A DNA stretch of 64,000 nucleotides from Phytoseiulus persimilis (lineage: Eukaryota > Arthropoda > Arachnida > Mesostigmata > Phytoseiidae): the NCBI GenBank assembly GCA_037576195.1, contig CM075102.1, forward strand, positions 40,420,745-40,484,744. The letters are read 5' to 3'. The position numbers and the translations under genes are program-made. The notes under the pieces are model-generated. The model searched no databases, was not told where the DNA came from, and saw only the letters and a list, made by a program, of their open reading frames with translations. Position 1 is the stretch's first letter. Every line of letters starts with the position of its first letter. This document shows positions 25,001 through 35,570 of the stretch, one piece after another.

Positions 25001-28000
25001 GGACAGAGAGCCCCGAAGGCAAGCGAGGGAACGAGAAAGTCACGGTGCTGCAAACGCGATCTCAGCGCCCGACGCCGTTCCTCACTACGGTCAAGCAGAG
25101 AACATGATCGGATCCATGGAGTCGATGCATGCAGTCAAGGCCGAAACGGGATGACTCGTCCTCGATCCATGCGAATCGTTCCGTTGGGTTTTAATGGCAT
25201 TTCGGCCAAGTTATCAAAGCTGGCCTTTCTTTGTCAGCGCATTTTCCGGTGATCGTCGAGGCTGGCGGAGTTGCGAGATTAACTTGAAACGGAGCGTCCT
25301 CATTTACTCCGGTGGCATGCCGGGGGTTTCGGATCACAGCGATGTCAGCCATGGGGAAGGGAAATCGTGTGACGACAGAGGTAAATTGCTGTAACCGAAA
25401 AAAACACCATGGCTGGTGAACGAATCTATGGAAAGACTTCCGCGTTGACTCTTAAAATATGCTCGCTCCGCCGCTCGGGCTGGAACTCGTTTCGATATCC
25501 TCCCGATGAGCGGATGTTGAGTTTATAGGGAGGAGTGTTCTGCGCATCCATCGAAACGAGTCTCAAGCATGTCACTCCAATTTAAGGGCTTCGCAGACCA
25601 AGTGAGATACAGGCTGGGGATCACGTTGATCCCTTCCTTCAAGTGGTGCGAAGTCGGTCGATGCACCCACATTGATACAGCACGAGCCTATTTTCCAACA
25701 CTCGAATGTATCGCTTCCGAGTTGACCGCACAATGCTTCAGCGAGATAACCATGAACTCTGCTCACAGCGGACGATGACTGCCGTTTTTCCGGAACTGTT
25801 GGCCCGCGATCAGGTCTGTTAGTGGTTCCCAATTGATCGCGGCACCCAGCGGACCCCTAGAATCCTTTGCCCGGATTTCGTGTTATGATTCTATCAGTGT
25901 TATTGCTGGGCTGGTTCAAAGCGCCAAAACGCCTACCTTCCTTGCTTGCTTCCCTTCATCTGCTTGGAGATTCGGAATGAGGAATATTCTAATTCGAAGT
26001 ACTATGGAATGCCGGGAAGAAAAGTGTCTGATCGGCAATGCTGGGCGGATTCACCATCCACACATACGACGAATCTTCGCGTATTCCTTGTGAACGACGA
26101 TGAACCCGCCAAATACAACCAGACATTCGAAAGGTACAACATGGAAACTCGGCAACCACGTACCGCCCGTCCGTGTTGCGATACAATTGGTGTTGAATCT
26201 GTGAATGCCATCTGGTCACGCTATCAACTCAACATATTTGGGTAACCGCTAATGCTGGGAGTAGAGCCCTCGTCGTTAGGAATAGTGCGCTACAGTCCTC
26301 GAGATCCACAACGCAGCTCGCGCACTGAACCTGGCGGTGTTTCGTTTTTAACGGAGTCATTCAAGCTTTCAACCAGATTTTCACGAGTCTTTGCCGCCCG
26401 AACCCCTCGAGCAAAAGCTTGAATTTCTTCAAGACTCTCCCTGAATCATTTTCTCTCTCTAAGAGAGACCGGGATCCGGGATAGCGTCGAGAGGCGATAG
26501 ATCTTCGTAGAGTACTAACAGAGCGGCGGGACGGTCATTATGATTTTTGGTCAGGCTTTACGGGAGCGTTAAATCAACAATAATTAGTCTCTCGCCAGGT
26601 CGAAGAGAGCGGAACACGACGTCTTCGACGGCAATCGGGCTCGACGGAGGACTTCCAGTGTTATTCATAGGCTGTCTCAGTGTACAGTATCTCACCTCCC
26701 AGGGGGGGAGGGGGGACTAAAAATAGAGGTAATCGTAATCCCACATGTCTACCCAAGTGTAAGATCCAGCGGCAAGCTTTAAATACCCAGCCGTTAAGGA
26801 GCCTCTCCAGAATACGTCTGTTCCTCGGTCATTACGGACGTGCAGTATCAGTTTTGCGATTACGTTTGTTCCACTGCGTGCTCGCCGCTGATGTCCCAAA
26901 GAGGCTGCTGCCTGGGGTCACTGCCGAAAGTGATCGAATCGATCTGACGAAATTGTCAAATCTAATCCCGAGCGATGAAATCGCTGAGGCGTAGCGCTCA
27001 AGACGTACTCTGAACCGCTGCCTCTGCTGAGCGATACTTAGCGCGGTTGGTGGCTCTAACAAACAGTTGGACTATTGATCTCGGTGAACTGTTGAAAGAC
27101 CGGAAACGATCCGGTGAGAAACGCTTGGCCTCCATCCGCCGATTCAGATACGAGCCAGACTCTCGAATCTCGGTCGAGGACCACAGAGCAGTTTACTCGG
27201 GGAGAATTGATTCACTTCTCAAGGAGAATCGGGAGATCAATGACGTTTCCTCGAGCCCCGGCACAGCCACATGCTTTCCCAATCGATCGCTGATTTCATT
27301 GATGGAAATCGTTGCGCTTTCGTCGCGAGCCCTTATCGGAAATCAGCGGCTTGGAAGACAAAACAGTTTGAAACTTTCGGTGGGATCCGATTTTCGCGAG
27401 AATCGGCCTCGAAGGTCTTTGAGGAAGGAGATATCGGGTCGGAATACGAACCAGCCGAATCCAATAGCCTGAATAAGCTCGAATTGGGCGCGGATCCATC
27501 ACACTGGCTGTCTCACACCGGCAGCTTTTCCTCGGAAGTGTTCGGCCTGAGCAGCATGCCCCAACGAAGTATTCACCGTGATGGAGTTCAGTGGCAAGGC
27601 AAGCGGCTCGCCTGGGTCGCACGATGCTGGACTCGCTGGTCCGGGAACCTCGGCGGACTAGGACCCTTGAAGGACTTCCTCCTTCTGAATGAGCTGCCTC
27701 TGGGAACACAGCCAGCTGGCACTATACTGCCGGCTCCGCAGGTATGGAAAGCCCTGCACCTACGTCACTTGGGTTGGGGAACTCACTCCCGATTGGAGCC
27801 GTTTGAACCGGTCCGGCGGCCGGCCAGGCAGGCAGACAGATGGGTCGTCGGGCAGACCGCTCCAGGCCCGCCTATGTTAATTGCACTCGCCGCTATTTCT
27901 ATTTCAAGGACACGACACTCGAAGCCTCCGAGAGCATTCTCACGAAAAAATGTTCCTCACCACTGGCATCTTCGACAGCCCAGCTCACGACTGGTACGAA

Positions 28001-31000
28001 TGATGTCCACTCATTCGTTGTCACCAACTTTCAAAACCGAACGAAGATTTTTCTATTATTCGGAACAGGCAATGCTCGCGACGGAGGAGTCGATGTTTGG
28101 GAACCCGGATAACATCGCTCGGTCAAGGGGGACAACGATCGCGAAGCAATGCGAGTCGCCTGTGGTCGTCGGTTCCCCGTGTCTGTGGATTTCTCCCATC
28201 AATCGAGCGACGTTGCTCAAGTGACCGATGCGCACAATACGAGTACAAATTCGTAGACCCGATGCTCCCACAAACACCCGGAACGGCATTCAACTCGGAG
28301 CTTGTTCTTCAGGTCCGGAATGGTTATACAACAGAAACTCGAGCTTGCCGTAAGGATACATTGTTGGAGGATTTTGGTGAAGAGCGGGATTCCCCGAGGA
28401 GCAGTAGAGCAACAGTATTGATGGAGCTGCAGAGCCAATAAGAGCCAGCTCTCCCGAGCGATGTGCAACCGAAATCCGAATGGAGACAATCAACGCCATG
28501 TTTCGCTCAGAAATAGAACACCTCATCGAGGACAGATTGTTACGACATATATCGAAGCAACGGTCCTCTTTCCACGTCGTGGATTAGGATGCAAACATCT
28601 GTTCCTAATGGATACTTGACTAACGAGAGACCCTCCTGGATAGCTGGAACATCGATTTATGTTCTCCCCAGTGGTACCGCAGACTCAGGCCGGAGAGGGA
28701 GAGACGGGCTGATTCGTACAATCTAAACGGAATGATGGAAATGTTTGACTGAGAGGGATGGAGACCAATAATATACTCTACTAACCTTTGACGCCGACAA
28801 GGTTCTTCGTGGTGATCGGGACGCCCAGAAAAGGCTTCCTGCGGAGAATCTCGTGCCTCTGGCTCTCATCACTGCGCGCTATGAGGTCGTCAACTAGTTG
28901 CGACTCCTCGAGAGCCTCTTTGAATCGTTCGTCCACAACTGCATTGATGAGACGATTTACCTCCGTGATTCGTTCAATATAGGCCGACACTACGTCCACG
29001 CTCTTGATCTGTGGAGGAAACACAATTGAATATCTGTGGTCGGTACTGGACTTCCCCAAAGATCGCTCCGATTTCTGCTCCCAATGTCCGATTCGGACCA
29101 TCCGCCCTTCTTCGGGAACGTTCCTAGTGGGCACCGGAAGTATTTGTTTGCATTCTTCGTCCTCAACCGACCCGGACTTCATTGCAGTTTCCTGCAGCGG
29201 AATCACTAATTTTGGTGTCAAAAGGTGACGAACTCCGATGTTTTCTGACCGAACGTCCAGCAGCACCCGATCCTTGCTCCTCACGTCGTACTTCGTACCG
29301 TGGTTGGAGGGAACCGATCCACCATGTTGATTCGAAATCATTTGTGTTCTGCTTCGAGGAAATTTTCAACGAGTTTGACGGTCGTATGCTGTCCCCGAAG
29401 GCTCAAACTTATCGTTCGAGTCCAGAAGACCAATTTACGGCCGTACATGCTTTGGCGTGGCTCTGGGTTACGCTGCACATCCCAGAGCAGCTCAATCGCC
29501 AGGGAGAAACTCGATCCACGGAGTATGAACTCCTCGTCACGCTGACGACTTGTGGCTGGTGACGAGCTCTGCTGCTGAGATTGAATCGTTCAACGAGGTT
29601 TGGTGCTGCTCGGATGGTTCTGCAAGTCTGACGAGGCCACCCTTGGTCTGATCTACGGCCATTGATTTGAGATTCCAGATCACCAAGGAGAGCGGGAGAG
29701 TTTTGATGAATCCACTTAGTTGGCGGGAACATTAGCTCCCGCCAAGGAGCTGGCCTCGGGCAACTTATGCGCATAAGCCGTTATCTGAAGGACACACTCG
29801 GTTCCTATCTCGCGTCTGCTTGTTGCCGCCATGAGCAAATCTATGCAAGGACTGCCATCGAGTGCGCGGCATACGTCGCGCATGGTTGAGTGGGTCGAGT
29901 CCGCGGTCAGCGGAGCTTATCTAGAGCAAACGGTGAAGTACACGCGTGAATCGTTCCTGGAGCGTACCTGCCCCAGGATTCGTTCTCGCGGGGTTCGCCG
30001 ATTCCCAAGACAGGATGTTTTCATGCAATCAAAATTGTGCGGAACAGAGCATCTCCCAATAGATAGTTTCGGAGGTTCTGAGTCTACAGAAGGCGCCATC
30101 CTGCCGTGATCTTTGCAGGGTCACTCTGTCAGGAGGTGGCTCTAGCATCTCCGGATCCGCAGAATATCCAACGGTTGTATCGCTCTATCAGCGTGAGGAA
30201 CCTGTGTATCCCCATCCCAGAACGGAGGCGAGATCATTGATCTGTTTGGTGGCAACGAATTGCTCCGCCAACGAATTCGTTTCCCCGAATGATAAAGCTC
30301 CAATCAAAATTGGTCGCGCCAGCGAGACGATCGTTCCGTTCCATTAAGGCGGTGCCTCGACTAGAGAAAATCGCTTTTTTGAAGGCTCACGATGAGGTAT
30401 GAGTACTGATTCCCGCACGAAGTGCCGACAGGGTGTCAGCTTCCCGGCGAATCAGGCGATGCGTCGGAGAAACAGCCTCTTCATAGCTACTGGCTCTTCT
30501 AGCCCTTGAAATCAACACAAACCAACTGAGGGATATACGAGGAAAGCTCCTCCGTATTCCGTTCCCCGACACGTGTTGGAGAGTCATGTCATGAGGACGC
30601 TCCCGAAGCTCCACCATGAGGCTCCGGCGACGGATCAGAGTGCGGGTCATTGGAATACGGTCACTGACTGCACTCAAGTCGATGGTGAAATCGGTGGAAA
30701 ACCCGCTGCATCCGGGACATCGAGCTTCTGCTTCGCCGGTGACAAAATACTCTGCACCAACATCCGACTCCAAGATCACTCCTTACGATATTCATGGTAA
30801 GGAGCGTGCTATTCGACTCAACTACGGATCCTTACTGACTTCGATTGGGAGTATTGGAGCAGCGCCTTCGAGTGACTTATCGATCTAGCCTCTTCATCTT
30901 TCCTTAATCTGTTCGAAGAGTCGCTTCCTCGAACACGTGTATTGCCTTCCCGTCCGCTACGAGTGCTGACTTACAGCAGGCTAAGCCACCCATGATAAAA

Positions 31001-32132
31001 GAAGAAGGATGTGTTCACGGAAGCCGACTATATCGCATTATAAAGGACTGAAACGTCCGGAGTCCACAATGCGACAGCGCGAAAGCGATGCGTGTCTGCT
31101 GACTGACAGGAGCAATGTGGGATTCCGACCGCTTTCGAACCTCCCATTGTAAGGCGAATCGGTATGGTTCAACTTTCCTCGATTTATCTCCGACCATCGA
31201 TTGGAGGCTACTGACGTAGCGGTTTGCGGATGCAGAACAGCGGCGTTCTCGAGCCAGTGGGACCAGACACAGAGATCTTCTGAACGATCGCAAAAGATAT
31301 CCAGTTTTCACTTTTTACTAATGGCTTGACCGTGGACCTCTTGACCGCAGCTCTCCTTAGAAGCAACGCTCGCCTGCCATGTTGGGAGATCTCAGAAGAA
31401 CGCGTTGTATCTCTTAGCCCCTAAATAGCACCCGAAGCGATCGGTGGGGCTAATTTTATCATCACCTACGGAACAACAGCCCTGAGCACGGCCCTTATTG
31501 ACATTAGAGGCGCTCCGTCTGATTGAAAAACTGTCGTCCTTACTCGAAAGCATCCGTCTGGGATGCTCGAGTCTGATCTAAAATCATCCAGCCGAGCTCA
31601 TTTATCAGCTCAGATAGACTTCCACCGCTCATCAATCGGATCGCTTTCGATCTCAGGTTGGAAACAAGATGGTTCCGGGGAGCCGAAACGTTACACAGAT
31701 GCAAGGCTTCAGCATCACGGTCCAACACTTTGTTTTCCGGTATCTTTCAGAACGGATAAACTTGGTCCATAGAGCCTTTGGAATGAAGTAGATTCGAAAC
31801 AAGCACTGAACGTTTTTCACGCTCAATTTTATGGCTTCCGAGCGCGGTGTCTAGGCAGTGTGCTCCACAGAATCGCAGAACTCCTCCTCAACTGTGTGCA
31901 GTGCAGAAGCGAGCACCACACAGGCGTTCGCTTCCGCCGAAAAAGTTTGACAGACAGCTGATGTGGATTTGTTATCACTTACTTCGCCAAGAGCTATTCG
32001 CTTGGCAAGCTCTGTCGCTGGTTCCAGAAGGAGTTGATTCCGGATGGGGGGCAAAGGCGGGGGCTGCAAAGGTTCCACCAGCGTGAAAACCGCATTTATC
32101 GAGGAATCCAAGCACTTTCGTAGCGATCTCAT
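22091..32132 (-). CDS. FAAH2-like fatty-acid amide hydrolase (amidase signature)
   Basis: This serine hydrolase is predicted to cleave fatty-acid primary amides and N-acylethanolamines, as known for FAAH2. Seven exons in order of translation: 32132-31983, 29008-28786, 24159-24008, 23910-23733, 23226-22967, 22836-22573, 22429-22091. They give 521 aa; human FAAH2 has 532. All phases agree. The amidase triad is complete: Lys118 in GVPITTKN, Ser193/194 in GGSSGGEG (the cis-Ser), and the nucleophile Ser217 in GTDIGGSIR. The C-terminal end VGIQVVAG...TFGGW is the usual family end. Introns 1 and 2 are 3.0 and 4.6 kb, far longer than any other intron in the window. The start at 32132 follows the family N-terminus (PPLPPIRNQLLLEPATELAK); an in-frame ATG at 32276 would add 48 Arg-rich residues. 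The first exon lacks the clear transmembrane segment of mammalian FAAH2. Confidence 0.93.
24953..24966. repeat. Poly-G tract of 14
   Basis: Fourteen consecutive G on the + strand lie inside intron 2 of the FAAH2-like gene. This is an unstable mononucleotide run, or possibly an assembly-sensitive site. Confidence 0.95.
27271..28224 (+). other. 317-codon open frame antisense within a FAAH2 intron
   Basis: The frame is stop-free for 317 codons on the strand opposite the host gene and lies wholly inside its second intron. The translated product is rich in Trp, Arg, Pro and Leu, shows no domain or motif I know, and has no ATG near its start (the nominal start is not a strong context). A frame this long is rare but possible by chance in DNA of this composition. 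It could be a nested gene, a fragment of a mobile element, or chance. Confidence 0.2.
29009..31982. other. Intron 1 of the FAAH2-like gene
   Basis: The 2974-base intron has a consensus donor GTAAGT (- strand, 31982-31977) and the acceptor TTTCCTCCACAG before 29008. A 130-codon - strand frame at 30387-30779 and several shorter ones carry no recognisable domain. No nested RNA gene or transposon terminus was seen. Confidence 0.55.
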
Positions 32133-33492
32133 CTTTCGCTTGGACACTTTCCCGGCAACGGAGCCACGGTGCTTCGCACGAGGGCCTGAGAGAGAGTTTT
32201 GGCGGCGGAGAGGGAAGTCTTCCCGCCACATGGCGGCTTGAGAGGGCCGCGGCGAGTTCTGACGCGGTGCTTGCACTATTGGACTCTGATCGCAGCTACA
32301 AACGGGGCGTGTACACGTAGCTTATCTTCAACTGTTTCGAGAGGGAGCTTCTAGCCAACACGGAAGTCGGTGCCTCTGTACCACGACAGCAATGATCTAT
32401 CTGGCAGGGGCTAGGAGGGATATCGAGCCTCGATATGGGTCTGGAACTGTCACCATCAGGAATAACCATGGTTTGAAAGTTCACCCGTGGACCTGGGGGT
32501 TTCTTGGGGAAAATCCATGCGAGAACTCAGATCGAACCCGGATGCTCCGGAGCATTCTGTCCAACTTTGAGCGAGAGACATGCGCTCAAGTGATGCGGGG
32601 CGATTCGAGCTCGAAGAAGTGAAGAGTCCTCGTGAATTGGTGGAATACTCGATGAAAGACGAGCGCTTGTTCCCCAATCTCGCTGTGACTGCGACAGCCG
32701 CCGAGTGAAAGCAATGGATAAACGCCAGCCGGTCGCATTCCATCCTGACAGTTCCCCGCGAATCAACGATTCATAGCTCCCCATGCAACTTGCTATGTGG
32801 CCGTGGAGCTATCTGGAGGAATCGCTCATCAAACTCTCATATTATGGCGGTCACTCGGAGCATTCTGTCCACTAGAATCCTTGGATTCTGAACCGAGAGT
32901 GGAAGGAATAGACTATCTTCTTAACCGTGATCCCCGAGAGGTACTCATACGAGCAGAGGAGGGGGGCACCCAGCAAGTCCAATGCGAACAGCCGGAATCG
33001 GAATTTTCGTAATGAAGACGTTCCTACGGCACAAACGCTATGCAATGATCGAATGAATTTTGGTGCCCCAGGGTAAAATCTATCGAAAGGAGGCTCACGC
33101 GGGAGGCCATTGAGGCCATAATTCGATGCGCTCATACACCCGAACAGAATACTCACTTCGCCCGAGTGACGCTGGTCAATACATACACGGTCGCTGTGCG
33201 ACGCACATCGAGTGCTCCTTGAAGGTTCGGAATAATGTGACATGACAGACTCAGAACAAACTTATGAGGACTGGAGCGACACGCGACACCAACAACGTGT
33301 TGTGCACATGAAACTACCCAGGCATCGAGTGAAGCCGAGGTCCGACCGACAGACCGGCCGACCGGCGGTCCTGCCGAGTTCAGGGGGTAGTTTGACCACG
33401 GGAGCAGGGGCGACTCCAGCATCTTTTTCTTATTTCATTGATCACCCTAAGGCTGAGACTTCAACTCGGACGCGCACCCAAAGGCAGAGCTC
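32133..33492. other. Upstream region of the FAAH2-like gene
   Basis: This holds the presumed - strand promoter and leader. A short GACC/CCGG-rich simple stretch lies at about 33341-33372. No other gene was recognised. Confidence 0.4.
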
Positions 33493-33500
33493 TATATAAG
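33493..33500 (+). promoter_or_regulatory. Candidate TATA box
   Basis: TATATAAG lies 36 bases before an ATG at 33529, giving a predicted transcription start within about ten bases of that ATG. Confidence 0.3.
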
Positions 33501-33528
33501 CTTGAGAGATTTGGATCGAGTCGTGAAG

Positions 33529-33597
33529 ATGTTTTCCCTCACAGATGTTTTTTTCTTCTCCGCGATCTGCGGGCTTGTCCTGCTGAGTTCTGGTTGA
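33529..33597 (+). CDS. Possible secreted-peptide first exon
   Basis: ATG at 33529 opens 22 codons with an almost ideal signal-peptide core: a short N region, then a hydrophobic run (FFFSAICGLVLLSSG) that ends in small residues. A stop follows unless the weak donor GTTGAT at 33593 is used. A possible acceptor is at about 33655. With a TATA box just upstream, this may be the start of a small secreted protein, but the evidence is thin and downstream exons are not certain. Confidence 0.2.
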   Translation: MFSLTDVFFFSAICGLVLLSSG

Positions 33598-34320
33598 TAA
33601 TGAACAGCACATTCATTGAGTAGGTGACGCATCGTTGACAATGTTTTTGTCGTAGCCAATATTCTGTGGCATCAAAGTCTCGTCGTAACACACGTCGTCT
33701 ATCGTTGACGCAACGAGATATGTTGAGAACTTGAAGTGGCCAGAGATTTCCTGGCTTTTCTTGTGCTCAGCACTGGAGGACACAGAATGACATCATCAAG
33801 CCGAAGTCGTTCGCATTTCTCTTTTCATACCGGCTTTTCCGTCGCGACGTTTCACCTGTTCCAGTCTCGACGCTCTCTCCTTGAGCTCTTCGCTACTCTC
33901 TCCCACTTTCCATGAGTCGGTGCCATCCACGACTTGTTACGACGCTCTCCCACGTCACGTGTATGGCGAAGCGGTGGTCATGAAAGCTCCCTCGAATACG
34001 AAGTTCCGGAGAACCGTGTGTATTCAAAGCAGTTCGCGGCCAGCACAGTAGATCCGATCCAAAGGGTTAGATTCGGCGGCGTTTTAGCTATGACCGCCAA
34101 GGCGCCGTAGTGATGTCCAAAATATTCCGACGACAAACCAGGTCAGTCGGATTGCGAGGCAACTTCTCTGTTTCCTGTGCGTTTCGCAGCGAACGCAAGC
34201 TTGTGACCCCTCGGATGCAAAGAGACGCTTTGATCTGGCCCGGAGAAGTCGTTTGACTTCGATATCGGCGGTGAGATTATTTTCCCAGGAACGAGCCACC
34301 AGCTGACCGTACCATCAGCC
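33598..34320. other. Unassigned 0.7 kb
   Basis: No recognisable feature was seen. A 144-codon - strand frame at 34143-34577 overlaps the F-box exon on the other strand and is its shadow. Confidence 0.4.
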
Positions 34321-34448
34321 ATGAGCCTCCTGGATCTGCCAGACGAACTACTGGGGCTCATACTGGTGAACTGTGCCTCACGCGATGTGCTCTCCGTGGC
34401 TAATACTTGCAAGAGACTATCGAAAATCGCCAACGATGTATTTTTATG
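34321..34448 (+). CDS. F-box exon (first exon of an F-box protein)
   Basis: ATG at 34321 opens a 42-residue F-box that starts LPDELLGLIL, continues with the VLSVANTCKRLSKIA helix, and ends at a GTAAGT donor (34449). F-box domains bind SKP1 and bring substrates to SCF ubiquitin ligases; plant ARP8 also carries one before an actin fold. The next exon is uncertain. A frame over about 34740-35000 (containing RYGYFDPYQVESIWFES) reads like protein and may belong to it. The gene may end near 35588, or may run on into the actin-related exons starting near 35495; see the findings. Confidence 0.6.
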
Positions 34449-35570
34449 GTAAGTCTGTCGAAGCTCAGCTGTTGGAATGTGGGGAACTTCACACCGCAGA
34501 TTGCAGCCACTGGCCCCATCAACTCTATAGCGCGCTTTTGTATGATGCATGGAATCAGCTGTCCTCCGACAGCTCATCGTGGTATTCTTGACGTTTGAGT
34601 TCTCACATCAGATCCCTAGTAAAACATATCCGACGAGACAACGAGGGTTAACGGAATCCGAGAGAAGGAGCATTTGAAACCTCTGCTCAGTGGAAACCAC
34701 GGTCTCGTTGAGTTCTACGGAGCCTTTGTCAGTCTGGATGGACGCGCACCTCAAGGCGAGAATGCAAGTGTGCAATTGAGAGCTTGGAAAGAGTCCTCGC
34801 TCGATACGGGTATTTTGATCCATACCAAGTCGAGAGCATATGGTTCGAGAGTCACGAACGGACATTTGCTTGGACACGGGCGATACGAGAGGATCCTGCA
34901 TTCGATTCGAATCCCGATCGCGGTGACGATATGAATGGAGGCTCAACATGCCAAGTCTTGGCAGTAATTTTTCGAGCTGAGCAATCCGAATGCCATCAGA
35001 CTGATGCGCACACTTATTCCGTGACGTTAAGGGGTTATCTGAAGCCTCTCCTCAGCGTCATCAATCAGAAATTTGAACGCTATGACGTCGGCCTGAAGCT
35101 ACCGTGAGGAAGTTGTTCCGAGATTATCTATGAGCTTTGTCTTGGATTTTGTTTGGTGTCGCAGCAATGCCCACGGAGCATCCACCGCGACGCATTGGCG
35201 AGTCTTCCACCAGCTCAGTGTCACGCTCATTTTATAAATACACTGCAAGGCTTCGAGGACATGCCCGTGGCAAGCCGGCAACCTCGATCCTCAAAATACC
35301 GATTCGATGTGCCATCCGTTGAAATCTGTTCCTAGCACCGCGAGTTCCAGTCCACGATCGAGAGGCTGTTGTGGGCTCTCGCTTGATTCTGTGAATCATT
35401 AGCTGATTAATTTCCTAGAGAAGTCCTCTCATGCATTGGTGTCCCAAAATATCAACATGTAGGAGATTGACGGCTCGTCTTTTTTTGTTTGCAGGCAGCA
35501 GCTATCCGATCGAGAACTATCTAGCTCTGGCCTCCAACTACCACCGTCCGCTCACCGGCGCGAAGTGCAG
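34449..35570 (+). other. Unresolved exons between F-box and actin-like parts
   Basis: Protein-like + strand frames occur at about 34740-35107, and two overlapping ones occur in 35495-35588 after an acceptor TTTGCAG. Of the last two, one ends at TGA 35586-35588 (it contains SYPIENYLALASNYHRP) and the other is continuous with the actin-related exon. I cannot decide the splicing from sequence alone. Confidence 0.35.

Noticed and set aside
24572-25252. 226-codon + strand frame across the poly-G tract
   Set aside because: It depends on a 14-base G run and has equally long frames on the other strand. It lies in an intron and shows no family signal.
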